Source: Telopea speciosissima
Taxonomy: Eukaryota > Streptophyta > Magnoliopsida > Proteales > Proteaceae
Assembly (NCBI RefSeq): GCF_018873765.1
Contig: NC_057918.1
Coordinates: 8,688,862-8,752,861, forward strand
Length of the DNA: 64,000 nucleotides
Direction: 5' to 3'
Positions 41,946-55,144 of the stretch are shown here, piece after piece. Both the position numbers and the translations under genes were made by a program. A model generated the notes under the pieces. It was given only the letters and a program-made list of their open reading frames with translations, was not told the DNA's origin and ran no database searches. Every line of letters starts with the position of its first letter. Position 1 is the first letter of the stretch.

Positions 41946-43106
41946 GTACTTCTCTTTTTGTTGTTGAGAACCCCTTTGGAGTGTATGCTAGAAGGTATTC
42001 TTCTGTCTTAGTAATTAAATATGAACATTCATTTCGGAGGCTTTATATTTGGGTATTCATTAGCTCTGGAAAACGTATCTTGTTGTTGGGTTTGATTTTT
42101 AAAGAACATCAGTAGTGATGGCTTTAAGGTATCACATGTTCAGGATTTATCTTTTTTTTAATAGATAGGATTAATCCAATTTTTTGACTTACACCAGGCT
42201 GGTCAGTGGTCACTGCTGGAGAAGGCCTTAAAATTTTTGCAGCATTTCTTCTTTTGTTGTTTTATGTTTTCTTAACAGCTATGAGATGCTGTGTAGAGTA
42301 TCAGATGTATCAATGATAGAGAGCTCCCTTTGATAGTCACTTTATCCACAGGAAAACGGCGTTTGTGATAGTTTTGCCTGTTGGTCATTAGATTTTCTGG
42401 TTGTTAAACAGAATAAAATTAATGAAGTGATTTGTTTCTTGGTCCTTCTAGAAAATCCATATTTTTGGAGCTATTAAAAGTAGTGTTTTGACTTTGTAAA
42501 GATGCCTATCATTTTCCATCTGGTGACTGGAAGAAGGATATTTTGATCTTTCTATGTAGTTTCTAACATTAGAGGCTTTACCTTTACACAATTAGGGAAC
42601 TCTCAATTGTGATTGGATAACTAGATTGCAATGTTGCAGGGTTTTATTCCCTCTTGGATGTTGAAGCCAAAAATAGACAGTACTAGTGGTGTATGAGTCT
42701 GCCTTCACTTCATGCATCACCTTTTCGTAGACTGGGTTTAAGTTCATTGTAATTTTATCATTCTGGGTAGAGCCATTGTAAATGCCGTTTCATTCATGGA
42801 GAGTTTTTATTCATTGTAGGGACACCTAGCTAGATTATCTGAAGATTAATTTGATTGTAATAGGAAGGGAATCTTGATTGGATTATCTTTTGTGGGGCAT
42901 GTTTCACAATAACCTTTGTTATGTGGTTAAATGTACAAATTCTTTACATGCCATGGACATAAAGCAAAAGAACCCAAATATGCATAACCTAAACCAAGGA
43001 AAGAATGAGGTTTGCTTGGAAGGTTTTCAATAGTTTGATTTTTCATTGATGTTGAAAGATTTGGCTTGCCTGAAATTTTATTTGTTTACTGTTATTGTGG
43101 ATGACA
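41946..43106. other. Gene-free stretch
   Basis: AT-rich intergenic sequence; no gene, RNA or clear repeat was recognised. Confidence 0.4.
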
Positions 43107-43136
43107 GAGGGCAGACCTTGGCGCAACGTTAAGGTT
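43107..43136 (+). mobile_element. Au-type SINE head fragment
   Basis: GGGCAGACCTTGGCGCAACG followed by TTAAGGTT matches the first 30 bases of the Au SINE and then stops. The break is followed directly by the possible LTR fossil below, so the rest may have been removed or displaced by that insertion. Confidence 0.5.
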
Positions 43137-43395
43137 AAATGAGAAAGAGAAGAGAGGAAGAATTCCCAGATCACGATTGTGTCTATCGTGGGCTACGTCC
43201 TTTATTTATAGAAGGTAAACTGAGTTGTACTACAACTCTACATATAGTTAGAATAGGAAAACTTGCTTAAGATAGGAAAACAACTAACCACTAACTCCTA
43301 ACTCCTACTACCAACTAAAGACTTAAATTAATAAAGGAAACCACAATAGGGACGCTCCCCCCTATTGTGGTACATATCTTAACATTGAGAAATTG
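43137..43395. mobile_element. Possible LTR fossil fragment
   Basis: Features often seen in plant LTRs: a purine-rich start, TTTATTTATAGAAGG, and a perfect inverted repeat near the end (CCACAATAGG at 43341-43350 and CCTATTGTGG at 43361-43370). No inner region was identified. Old and fragmentary; the call is tentative. Confidence 0.3.
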
Positions 43396-46300
43396 AGAAA
43401 TTTTGAGTAATCGTAGGTGTTTTGTTTGAGATTAGGATAGCCTCGACTTAAGAATATGCCAGCATTCCTAGCTAATATGGAAGAGAGCTAGCAGGATTAC
43501 AGTTTCTATTTTTGTACTTTTTTTAGAAAAAGGACAAACCAAAAAATTCTATGATGAAAATGTTGTCGCAAAGAGAGGGGAAAATACAAGTTGATCAGCA
43601 TTTTGGATAGGCTGAAAGCTACAACAATAACAAGATTGTAGGAGACAAACACATGACATAAACCACTCTCACTTATGAGTGATGACACCCTTCCTTTGTG
43701 TGTGTATCTGCTGACATGATTTCTGCTCTCTGCACTTGAGATAATGAGTTCATTACGAGTGAGGAGTCCAGAAGCTCCAAGATAATATGGTAAAGTTTCC
43801 ACTTCTCCTTACAAGTTTGTAGGAGCCCAGCTTCTTACACCTCTTTATCTCACTAGTGGCATTTGGATCATGATGAATAAAAAAAAAAGTTGCCAATAGT
43901 GGATTCCAAGTATAGGAAACAAGCCAGCATACAACTTAAGGACCTAGATTGGAAAGCAATGGAGGTTGCATGATAAGTGTTGGCTGTTTGATTTGGCTCC
44001 AGAGCCTTTGAGTAGCTTAAGGGCATATAAACCAATACACGCATGAGGCTCCTTTTGCTTGTTCCATGCTTTATATAATGGCCTCTAAAGATGAAAACTA
44101 TCTGGATTCCAAAAATTATTGAGGTCGTACACTTTTCCAGGCTCTGGGATTTTGCAAACGAGTTGGTTAGTTACACCTAATCCCTTAAATGCATTATTGT
44201 CAAAGAAGGTGAGTATGTACATGCTGCATGTTAATTTGTCTTCTGGACACGCTATGTAATTCAGGTAAATATTGTTGGATGGAAACCTTTTGTTTGGATT
44301 GCTTGGATGTGCTGAGGCTCTATGACCATGAACTTTCCCTTTTTTGGTATTGGAAGCTTTTATCTTAGTGCAAAAGACCATACTCTTGGACATAGAGCCT
44401 TTGTGTATCATATCATTTCCTAAGCTAGAAGGTCACATTCCAACTTCTTTTTTACCTAAAGAGGACACCATCACAGCTTTGCTACCATTTCCATAATCCA
44501 ACATTGCATTATTATTGTAAGCTCTAGAAAACTTGTTTATTTTTCGTTATATTATGTTGTACAAGCATGATATCCTTATCCAAGCATCTTGAAATGATGA
44601 TAAACTCAACTTCGTTTCTAGAATTTGGGGAAATGGTCTTGTTTCTCATGAGTTTAATGCTTAAAATGCAGGTTGAATACTGAAAACATGACAGTCAATC
44701 TACACAAAGAATTGCTGGGATTTGGAGAAGTGGCTTTAGCTGACACTCTTGATTGTGGGATTCTTTTTCAACTTTGGTTTCTCTGAATTACTGAAGTTTG
44801 GATGATGGTAAAACAATAGACATAAGTACAATGTAAAATGGCAGAGAAGTAATAGCTTTCTTGTGGAGACTAAATCAATTTAATTTTCTTAATTTTCATA
44901 GGTTACAACAATTGAGCCAAAGAAAACTATGGATTTACGGTTGAAAATTTCTGTCCAGGGTAGAGATGTAGATTCTTTTAGATTTAAAGAGAGCTTAGTC
45001 ATTTGAATATCAAATTGATGTAACTTTTATTTAGAATATGTAACTTTGCTAATCTTGCTCACTTCCTTTTACTCTCCTGGTTAAGTATTTGTTCTGGAGT
45101 ACGATTATCACAGTTTGATGTTCAGTTACTTAAAAACATGAACATTTAATATACTTCATGTGTGTCGGTGGATTTAAAGTAAACCCTTTATATAAGGGGA
45201 ACAAAAGGCTCTTTCATGGACCAAAGCTCAACCAAGTTTGCAGCTTGGTAGATGCAATGTCCCACTTGAACCAAGTTGAATCCTCTCCTCTTTTATTTGG
45301 GAGAATTAGCTGCGATTGAAAAGCTTCATCTAGAAAGCCTTTTTTATATTAGTTATACTTTATTTCTTTCTTTTTAAAAACTTACATAGAAGTTTGAAAC
45401 CATGTGCTGCAAGATAAACACCTTTATCACTCAGCTGCAGCTACACTTCTGAACATATGGCAGTTTCTGTTGCCTGTTTCATTACATGGAGCCTTAGGCA
45501 CATATGACTCTACAGTCTGGACTTTTTGGACCAAGCAGTTAGACTTTGTATTTGGTCTAACAGTTTGATAGTGGTCCAATTTAAATGCAATGATTTCAAT
45601 TACCTGGAATTGTGTAATTTACCTGGCCTACTGTGTACAAGATTTATTTTTTTTTTTAAAAAAGGAAATTAGAGTTGTAGAAAAGAACCTAGTCTAGGTT
45701 ATCATGTTTCAAGATTCCAAATCTTGATTGAGCACTTTCTAGAATTAAATCCTATTCCTTGGAGTCTTGAGCTCTTTGAATGTCCATGTGGGTGCTTGCT
45801 GTGCTGTCCCACATGGAACTTGCTTTGTTGAACCTTCTTTCACTGTTTCAGTGCCTGAGCTAGTAAGATTTTGTGAAGATAAATTTTTCTGATAGATGTG
45901 GATTGAGCTGTACTCAGATAACTCTGTTAATCATTTGAATGTTCTATTTTCTTTTTTGACAAGGAACAGGCTTCTATTTGTTTTAGCGTGAGAGGTTAGT
46001 AATCTTACAATCAAATTTGAGCTGTCTGGAGTTTTTCAAGTTCATTATTGCTTCAATAGATTCCTTGTCTGAATTCCTAGAGGTGTTGGAAATCTCTTAG
46101 TTTCTTACTACTCATACACTAAGAAAATAAGTGCTAATTTAGGAAGAAATCACTCATGCATCAATGTCCCTTTTCATACTAGGAAAATGTTGTGGAGAAT
46201 AGAGTTCAGCATGGCCTAGGTTATTGTGGGGAACTTGAAGATAAAGTGGTAGCACTTAGATCTGATTTTGGTAATTAAAAGCAAGAATTCAGTTTAAAAA

Positions 46301-46454
46301 CACGGATATAAGAAAGTTTAGTTATTTTGTATTGTTCATTAATAATTTTTTCACTCACTTGAATGAAGGTATGCTGCAAGTATGATTGCTGTAATGGAGA
46401 TTGAAGAACAACACGCTTTAAGGATTTATTGAACCCTTTTCAACTCTGCCATGG
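43396..46454. other. Gene-free stretch
   Basis: No gene was recognised. A 108-codon frame on the minus strand near 44085-44411 has no domain I know. T- and A-runs occur near 45645-45665. Confidence 0.4.
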
Positions 46455-46637
46455 CCCATGAGTGTTGTTCATTCTGCACATCAATGGCTCCAGGCAAGCA
46501 CCAATTTACAGAGTTACTTAAGCTCCAAGGGACGGTCATTCAAACCCTTCTTTCCTCTGTCCTTTCTTTTGCCGTGTGAAACTCTTCTACTTGAATGTTT
46601 CTAAGTTCCCAATTCCCATGAATACCTTCTAGGTTTA
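46455..46637 (-). pseudogene. TBL acetyltransferase relic
   Basis: Minus-strand translation gives NLEGIHGNWELRNIQVEEF and then AKERTEERRV, close to NLEGTEWELRRVQVQEVERA of the TBL gene at 49.2 kb. After a gap and a stop it gives NSVNWCLPGAIDVQNE, matching DCVHWCLPGPIDAWND of the intact gene. The piece between them, which should hold the RPDGHPG segment, is missing, and the catalytic Asp and His of DCVH read Ser and Asn. Only the 3' end of the gene was recognised. It lies on the same strand and about 2.6 kb downstream of the intact TBL gene, so it is likely an old tandem copy. Confidence 0.75.
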
Positions 46638-46659
46638 TTTGGTGGCGGCCCAAGAATGC

Positions 46660-47560
46660 TAATCCCAAATTAAGTAATTAGGGAAAAAGTTGAGTGATAG
46701 ATTAGAGCTCGTGCAGGGTGATTAGGAGAAAATTGAATGACTCAACCGCCAGAGTTCTGTTGGGGCTGAAACTCAGCTCGAGGTGTCCTTAGGAACAAAC
46801 CAACCAGTCCCAGAAATATAGCTGAAATCCACCAAAGTTAAAGAGGTATGATTGGCCTGTTAATGACTGCAGCCAGAACAGAGTAGGGTCTCTGGTTATG
46901 TATGAAAAAGGGTTAGATAGGGTTTTATGATGTTTTTTAGCAGAGACGGATGACAGAAGTTAAGGGACAGAAATTGGAATAAGCAGTGAAGGATTGGAGG
47001 AGTTGTGGATTAAATTTGTATGCTGAAAAGTAGATCCAAAACAGGTATCACAGGAACAAAGAAAAGGGTATGACATAGCTATCGGTTGGATCACTTAGCA
47101 GTAGAGATTCTAAGCAAATAATAAGAACTGAAACAGAGACTCACCAGTTGTTGAATAGGCACCAATATATCAGGCCATGACCCTGAGGTTTCCACACAAG
47201 CTCCATCAAATTGCGATCCTGCAACTCTATTTAATTCTCATACATTCAGTCAAAATGCAACACACTACATTGTTAATATGACCCCTTATTTATAGACTTA
47301 CTTCTCCCTAGCTAACTAAATTGACTCAACTCCAAATTTACAAACTTTAATAAACTCTAAAACTTAAACGACCATGTAAACAGATAATAGAAACTCCTAG
47401 AAACTGCTTGGAATGAAAATAGATTAGCCCCCATATGTGTTTCAAGGAACTAAAAACACATGTCTCATATAGATTAGCCCCCTATAAAATAGATAATTTG
47501 TCTCATCTTCAAATGTGCAGGTGAAATAAAAAAAAGTAACTCTCCCCCCCCCCCCCAATT
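46660..47560 (-). mobile_element. Possible LTR fossil
   Basis: Read on the minus strand, a CCTTATTTATAG-like region and GAGTTGCAGGATCGCAA, then GTTTCCACAC-type words and a purine-rich far end are arranged as in an LTR with leader. It abuts the upstream side of the TBL relic and may have split that gene copy. Ends are not defined, and a C-run at 47544-47556 closes the stretch. The call rests on general look only. Confidence 0.25.
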
Positions 47561-49187
47561 CTCGCAACTCTGTATGAACTCTAGTTCAGTTAGAAAGACC
47601 CTTCTATGGGTAAAACCTAAGCCTAGGTCATTTATATTTGCATTATCACAGTAACAACAACTATAGGTGATGGCTTAGTCAACTCCTGGGAGTTTACGGG
47701 TCCATTGAAGGTTTATCATTTCTTCATGTCAGTTATACTAGGTATGAATTATCTGTTTCTCTCCTTTCCAACTACTAGGAACCCACTCCATGATTCCATG
47801 AGTTTGAAATCATGGGAAGGGAAGAACGAGGTATGTAATCTATCTTTGCCATCCTTCTAAATATCTGTTGTATTCTCAACCTGTGAGATGTTGACTTTTG
47901 TCATGCCAAGATTCCAAGTCGGTTATGATATACAAACTGCAATGCCCTTCATTGTTTTGAGCATGTGACTCAAAACTAGAATTTCTAAGTTCCTCATTAA
48001 GAGAAATGTTAGTATCAGGGCATTTTCTGTTACGCCAGAGATGTTGCTTGAGCATGGATAGATTCAAGACTAGAGTGCAGAGAACTACAGCATGGATGGC
48101 CAATGGTAAAATCGTGTTACTTGGTGGTAGTGGGGTACTGACAATTTCATTGTTAGGGTCAGATTTACAATTGTGAGAAACAGATTATGAAATTTTCATA
48201 ATTCAAATAGGGGTTAGTTGGAACAAGTAGCACTGAGGACGCTGAGGTACTATGCTAAGGTTGAAACTAGAGAGACCTATAGGAATCAATTTCAGGGGAT
48301 TATCCTAAGGGGAATGATATCTGTCTCCTGCATTCTTCTATGTTGCAACTGCAGGTGGTATGGCCACCCCTCTTGTTGTGTCTTGTTTGGAAGGTGAAGC
48401 TTGCTCGTTTGGTAGTAGATAGTGAACTGAATTCATTTTAACTTGTCCACTCCAGCTATTGGATTCTGTCCACAATAATTAAAGTTTGCTAATGCTTGTC
48501 TATGTTCCAATCGATGCTATAACCTGGATCTTTGTTAAGTCTGAATTAATGTAAGGGGCTTGCTGTACACATTGCTTGCGCTTGATCAAGCTACGAAGGT
48601 CCTATTTTAGGGAGGAGTTGCATTTTCATCATCTAGACTCCGATCTTGGGACCTTTGAGGCTTTGACTGCACTTAAACCATCCCAATTACTGGTCTTGGA
48701 TATATGGGTGTTTTCTTGACTTCAAATTTCGATTGTTGTGTTGACAAGGTTTACTTTTGAAGATAGTTTTAAGGAAAAGGGGTTTACTCTGGTATAAATC
48801 TTTCATAGTTGATATGAAAAGTTCGAATTTTTAAGCACTTTTCCCTTTTGAAGCGCTTCCAGCACATAAGGTGCAGTAAACCAATCAGGTGGGTGGACAT
48901 CTCCTCTGCCTTACCATGTACATGTAGTAATGGTTTAATTGTCAAACCAATCAGATATCTCCAGTATCAATGTAATGCTTTAAAAATTATCAATGGGTGT
49001 GATTACAGAGAAAGAGAAAGCTAATGCTTCTTGACATGCAGTGGTGATTCAATATGTTTCCCTCGCTGCCCATTAACACAAATAAGGGGGCTGTGAGAGT
49101 CTGTAACCTGCCATTGATGTATCCACCACCTTAAGCTGAATTATGATTTGTTTACTCTATGAATAAATGTATTGTGTATAGATAATA
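47561..49187. other. Gene-free stretch downstream of the first TBL gene
   Basis: Contains the likely 3' untranslated region of the TBL gene near 49.1 kb. I looked for further TBL relic pieces here and found none. No other feature. Confidence 0.4.
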
Positions 49188-51523
49188 TTAATATAGGAAA
49201 GAACCACCATTCTCCCTGCTCAGCACAGCCATCAACAAATCATTCCATGCATCAATTGGTCCTGGCAAGCACCAATGAACACAATCATTGAAACCCTCCA
49301 TCCCTTGGTTGTTCCAGTGAGATCCTGGATGTCCATCAGGTCTCATCAACATTGCTCTCGTTATATCCAAAGCCCCGAACTTAATCCCTCTCTTCTCCCC
49401 TCTTTCTCTTGCTCTCTCAACTTCTTGTACTTGGACTCTCCTGAGTTCCCATTCAGTGCCTTCCAAGTTTGCTGCTTCATCATTTAAAGGGCTTGTTCTA
49501 TTGCAGTTTCCTCCATTATTCCAAGTTCCATTCTCAAAATGGGATGGCGAGAAAGTTCTTAGCAAGACAAGTAGGCCTTTATTACAGTCCTTACAATCGT
49601 TGATGAATTGCATTACTGTACGCACCACCCTGCGGATTGAGAAATCCAAACCGTGATCGGTAATGTTTGGTTCGTTGCAGAACACACAACCGATAAGCTT
49701 GCCACCTTCATATATATAATTCTTACGGAAGAACCAGTGAGCGTCAGATACGATGGCATAGTCCACCGCTGGAAGTTTACTGGCCCAGTTGTAGTCAATC
49801 CTGTCAAGGTGCAAGTCGAACACCCCTGAGAGTGAACCATTGATTACTCTCTCTTCTCCGACCACCAGGAATTTGGACCAGAAAACCAGAAGAGTGAAAT
49901 CGTGTGAGGGGAAGTACCATGTCCGGAATCGGTCTTCAGAGTCCTTGTAGATGGGTGTTGGAGTCTCCTGCAAGATAGTTCAAAATATTTGTTATTAACA
50001 ACAGTATCTAAGTAGCAAAACCTTCTTAAGGCCGGGTGGAGAAGAACTAGGAATCAGGTCTAAAGTGATCCGGCCAGATTGGTCTAAGTTGGTCAAGAAT
50101 CAGCCAGAATCAACAATATGGCCTCGTACAGGCTCACCTAGTAGGATCCTTAGCCCTACTACCACTAGTGGCCAGCTAAGCCAATTAAGATGTTTCAATT
50201 CCATGAACTCAGACCACCATTTACATTATTTTTATTGGGAGGAACTTTTTTGCTATCCGGGGGACTTGTATCCAAAGAAATACATTGAATAATTCACTTC
50301 CCTTTTGGGTTTACAAATACCCTTCCTAGGTTTTTGTATATTCCAAAATTCCTTTATGATTTCATTTCTTTGACTGTAAACTCGGGTAGCAGGAAAGTTT
50401 CTGGCATCTATATATTATATTGTACGGAGGTCAAAAAGGAAGTTTTCACATGGTCTCTGGTCTCTGTACAAGCATCTGGGCAAATTGGGGGGGGGGGGGG
50501 GAACACACCTGGGTATCTCTACCTAAGGAGCAGAGGTGTGATTTTACAGTATCCAATGAGAGCGGCATAGGAAACACTACCATGTAGAGATCTTTTTTCC
50601 CTAAGAATTAGAATGTTTCCAACTAGTGATGCGTTAACTGTGGTGTGACAAAGCTATAATTGTGCTCTACCAAAAAGAGAAAAGAAGAGAAAGCTATAAT
50701 TGTGGGCCTTGCGATGGTGTTTGTGTTTCTCAAGAAATCACTACTACTAAAAATAATTTACCAAGTCATAAGCCGTGTATTATGCTAACTCAATCTCTAT
50801 CGGTTGCATGTATTTATTTTATTTTTTTTTTTTTGGTTTCAGATGTTGCATGTATGGTCATGTTGATATAGGATTAGCAGTATTGCAGTAGTGGGTTTCT
50901 CCTCTAAATATCATGTGGGACTGAAAAAGAGAATGCAATGGATGGTAATAATGGTGATGATGGATGGATTTCACATTTTTTTTTTATTTATTTGTTTTGG
51001 GTCTGTTGTTTGAGAAGTGGGGGAGGAGGAGGAGGAAGAAAAGTAGTGGGAACACACTTACATGTGAGAGGAGACAGAGAAGGGATTCCATTTGGTTACG
51101 AGCGACGGAGTCACCTATGAAAGCCAGCTTTTTACCATTCACAATTGAGAGAAAGGTGTTTGGGTCGAACCTTGGGAGGTGACAACCATCGGGTTTCCAT
51201 CTCCATTTCAGGAAATCAACGTCTACCCTTCCATGCTTCCCACAGTTCTTGGTGTCTGGTATCGTCCTGCAACTCCAATTCGTATAAAGAGGGGCTTTCA
51301 GGTCCTTGATCCATCGTCCCTTGAATAAGTCACAGTAGTCCTGATGGAGGAGAATCTGTTGGGATGTTAGGACCCTAAAAGGGTTTGGAGAGTAAAGAAT
51401 GAGGAAAATGAAAAAGGTTGAGAGACCAAGTGACCATATCAAAAACAACCCTAGTCGTTCTACGTTCATGTGCCTGTCTTTCTTGTTCAGTTTTTCTAAG
51501 GTTGCAGAAACAGAGATTTTCAT
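49188..51523 (-). CDS. TBL: Trichome birefringence-like (TBL) polysaccharide O-acetyltransferase, 2 exons, 413 aa
   Basis: TBL proteins are Golgi type II membrane enzymes that O-acetylate cell-wall polymers (xylan, xyloglucan or mannan by subgroup). Exon 1 is 51523-51062 (154 codons), exon 2 is 49967-49188, joined GT-AG in phase 0. A membrane segment lies at about residues 24-45, after a short basic N-terminus. The PMR5N region starts at YCDLFKGRW (63-71), with NWSCRTI, KNCGKHGR and WRWKPDGCHLPRFD. The catalytic motif GDS is at 137-139 (FIGDSVARNQMESLLC), and the DxxH motif is D382-H385 (DCVHWCLPGPIDAW). The cysteines typical of the family are present. Length is normal. The TBL19-22 group seems likely by look, but the acceptor polymer cannot be stated. 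The 1.1 kb intron holds a G-run at 50487-50501. Confidence 0.93.
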
Positions 51524-51705
51524 GGAGAAAGATTATAGACTTGGATGACAGAAATAGGTAGTGCTGCTGGAAGAGAGAATTTCGTGGAGGAGACAGATAT
51601 AGTGCAAGAAGAGAGAATTTCGTGGAGAAGATTATAGACTTGACATAAATAGTGAAGTTAAATACTGGGTTTAGGATTATAATGGAGATCGTGAGTTGTT
51701 GGGGA

Positions 51706-51718
51706 GTGCAATATATAT
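51706..51718 (-). promoter_or_regulatory. Possible TATA box of the first TBL gene
   Basis: Minus-strand GATATATATTGC lies about 185 bases before the start codon at 51523. Another AT-rich candidate lies near 52035. Position is the only support. Confidence 0.3.
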
Positions 51719-52173
51719 CTCGTCTCCTTCTAATTAAGGCTCCAATTAAGTGGATTTATGTCTCTGGTCTAGATTTTGGAATGGTTTGTAATGAAAATAA
51801 AGAAAAAAGGGAAGAACCCAGATCGAAGAAGAAGCTTTATTAATGGTTAGTGCCTGTGTGCGATGGAAACACGTGGAATATTAATTGCGGGGATATAAAG
51901 GAGCGGCTCGTGTGCATTGCAAATTGCAATGGAGATGAGATGGGAGTGAGACTCTTTTTTTTTGAAATTCTCATTCGTGTCTCCTCCCCTAATAAGGCGG
52001 CGTAATCTCGCAAAGTTTTTGGCATAATTGGAAATGTATATATAGAAAGAAGCTCTGGGTGATTTGATTACGCTTTTCCATTGTCGGACCTTAGCTTTCC
52101 CATTTCCACATGAATCACTTTAAAGGGTTGATTAGAACGTCTCCGCGTTCATAGAAATGTACATAATAACTAA

Positions 52174-52343
52174 GGAGAAAGTTCTCTATCCAGGAGCGTG
52201 GCTTATGCCAACATTTTCATGAGCCTATCTCTCTCCTCCCCCATTTGAAAAGACATATTTGTCCCCTTATTTTAAGGAGGAGAGAGATAGACACATGGGA
52301 GTGCTGGCGTTGGCCACACTCCCAGACAAAAAACTGTTTCCGT
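52174..52343. repeat. Foldback (MITE-like) element upstream of the first TBL gene
   Basis: Left arm (about 52174-52239) and right arm (about 52273-52343) form an inverted repeat: AGGAGCGTGGC, GCCAACA, and CTATCTCTCTCCTCC on the left match GGGAGTGTGGC, GCCAGCA and the same CTATCTCTCTCCTCC on the reverse-complemented right arm. Divergence is moderate. The loop is about 30 bases. The whole is non-coding and could fold into one hairpin. It lies about 650 bases upstream of the TBL start codon, so it may sit in that gene's promoter. Confidence 0.6.
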
Positions 52344-53934
52344 AAAAAAAAATAGAAATATCTTGTGTGATTGTTGTACTCAATATTTTCTAATGGCTTG
52401 GAGCGAATCATTAGGTACTTCTGCACATAATCAGCATTTCTTGATTAGATCAGAACATGTGAATGTTAACCGCATCAACTTTTGGACGGTTACATACTTA
52501 CATAGGCTTCATAAACTTCTTCTATATATGGTCTTCATGCATCAAACTTCACTAAACCCCATGTGAAAGAAAGAATCTCAAAATAAAACATATGGTCACA
52601 TCACCAATGCAGAAGAGATTTCTCTCTAACACTGGTTTGACTTAAATTTGATATAGATTTGCGTCATGGAGAGAGTTTTTTTTTTTTGCACCATGGGTAT
52701 AGGAAAAGTATACTCATCCAGGTCATAAATGCTTATGCTAATCCGCGGTCTCGTTTTGTTATTGTGTATCTCCATAAGGTTACACACTTTATTGTTGTGT
52801 ATCTTCATAAATTTACACATAGGTGGGAAAGAAATTGTTATACAGACAATCCGTAGATGATAAAGCGATGTTTGCTTCATATAGTCCCCCATCTTTTGCA
52901 TGAACTATAATATATTACTACCTATGAGTATAGGACTAACGAGCATTGAGTATGGACATGGACTAGTATATATGTGACCGAGAGGGTACTCAGAAAGGCA
53001 ATGTAGCCCTTGCACCAGCACAGGGCCACTAGGAATATGCTCAAAAGCATCAACAGGGGTGTGATGTAGAAGCAACATTTTTTCTCACATAAAACATCGA
53101 AGAAGAAATATGTTTGTGAAACTGAAAGGAATCCACTAAAGCTATTTTGCATGTGGTTTGGTCAAAGGTTTTGTTACTTTTTCATGGTGTGGATTGATGT
53201 CGGCAATGATGGGTCTAAAGTGACTTAGAGTCTCTCTCTCTTTCTCTCTCGTGGTAGTGGAGGTCTTCGTCGTCACACACAGCGTTTTGCAGCTCCTTGA
53301 CGTAAACGACCTGCAAGACAATTAGACAAGAAGAAGACCGGACCAGCTAGCCCTTCTCTTCCAAGTCAAGGGACCAAGCTAGCCGAGGCCCAGTAGGGGC
53401 CGAGAGGACACAATGTGGTATAGTACTGCAACGTGCTCACAATGCCACGGTTAAGGCTTAAGACTCGAACTTAAGCCCTTTTGGAGCCAATACAAACAGC
53501 CAAATCCTACACCAAATATTTTTGGTATTCTCTTTCTAGTTGTTAAGTTGTTTCAATTTCAACTGGCTATATGGTGGGCCTTTACACCCCCCCAAAAAAA
53601 AAAAAATATTTTGGCTATATGGTGGGCTAGATTACGTATCTTTCTTTCTGATGATTGGTCTGAAAGAAACTCTCTGGATTAGTCGTATATGAATATTTAT
53701 ATGACCGGCCCATCTCAATTGTCTGGCCCACCCTTCAACCATCCACAGGTTACACCGTTACAATATGACTGTATTAGTCAGCCCTAGTCGTTGGGCTTTG
53801 GCCCATTCTAATTTAATAGTTTTTTGTTTTTTCAAAATTTTTGGTTAAAATTCTAATTTAATCGTTGACCTCGACCCAACTGAGCAGTCGTCAACATAGT
53901 TGGGTATTGGTGTCTATATTTGTCTTGGCTTATA

Positions 53935-54090
53935 TTGGCATGATATCGATATAGATAATAGATTGGGTCAAGAATTGGACCGTATTGGGTTGATTTGACT
54001 GATCTGATCCATTTATTATTGACCGACCCACCTGATCCATATTATCAGTATCGGACTCTAGGGATATCGATTTCATCGACCCCGATGTAA
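53935..54090. repeat. Degenerate ATCGG/GATTGG dispersed repeat
   Basis: TGATATCGATATAGAT, GATTGGGTCAAGAATTGG, TGACTGATCTGATCC and CAGTATCGGACTC words place it with the other islands. TTGACTGATCTGATCC is close to TTGACTGATCC near 12000. Non-coding. Confidence 0.35.
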
Positions 54091-55144
54091 GTTGATAAGC
54101 CCCAATTTTTGGTAATATAAAGGCACCATTATTGTCTTATAGTTTTCGAATGTGAAATTATTTCCTACAAGTCTTTTCCACGTGTTATATGGTGTTCTTT
54201 TAAATAAATCCATTGCATAATAAAAACCAAACTTTATTTTGATTTTTATTTTGTACGTGGTTATTGTCATTTGATCCCAATATCACTTTAGACTTTGCTT
54301 TCTTAAAAGCAAATAATAAATCTTTAATTCTTTAGTCTCACATGTAAAGTGAAAGACAGAATAAGCTTGTTTATATATAATTATAGGAATTATAAGGTTC
54401 TTGAAGAGAAATATCTCTCATCTTATGTATCCAGGTGAGTCCAGGGCTTCTTTTCACACATAGCTGGGCCGGGGTAACGTGGCCCATATCTTCATTTTTT
54501 GTTTTCAATTGGGCCGGTGTCTTTTTGGGCTTAAGTGATATACATTTGGGCATGGACTTGGACCCATGTCGCAAGGTATCCATGGGTTCTTAGAACTTGG
54601 ATTTAAATCTTTTAATCTTATCCTTTAGAACCAATGGTCACACCCATACATTGTGCTACTTTGATGGGAAATATTCTATTCTATTCTATAAATACAGGAA
54701 GATAGAGCCCTTCAAAATCAGTTAACATAATTCCTTTTCACCTCTCTCTCTCTCTCTCTCTCTCTCCTACCCACCCACCCGGGCAAGTTGCTTGGGAAGT
54801 GGGTACGGCGGTCATTGCACTCCTATCTATGTAAGGAAGCACACAGGTAAGACGGGCAGGCGGCAGTAGAGGATCCAAATTGTATTTGTAGTCCTTTTCT
54901 AGAGAAATTGTCATTGTTCAAAAAGGGAGAAGGTTTCCTATAAGGGCAGTATAAGAAGAAATCCACACATCATATTATAATTATTGAGATTGGAAAATGG
55001 TATCATTTATATGGGGCCTTCAAAGGATTTACATGGTTAAAATAGGAAAGAGAAATGTTAGTGTAAGTTCTATTCTTTATTATATACGGAGGTTATAAAG
55101 GAATTTGTACTAGTGTAGTGTAGCTATCATTTTTCCGTTTTCAA

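Noticed and set aside
44085-44411. 108-codon minus-strand frame
   Set aside because: No recognisable family and no neighbouring exon; codon content is like the flanking non-coding DNA.
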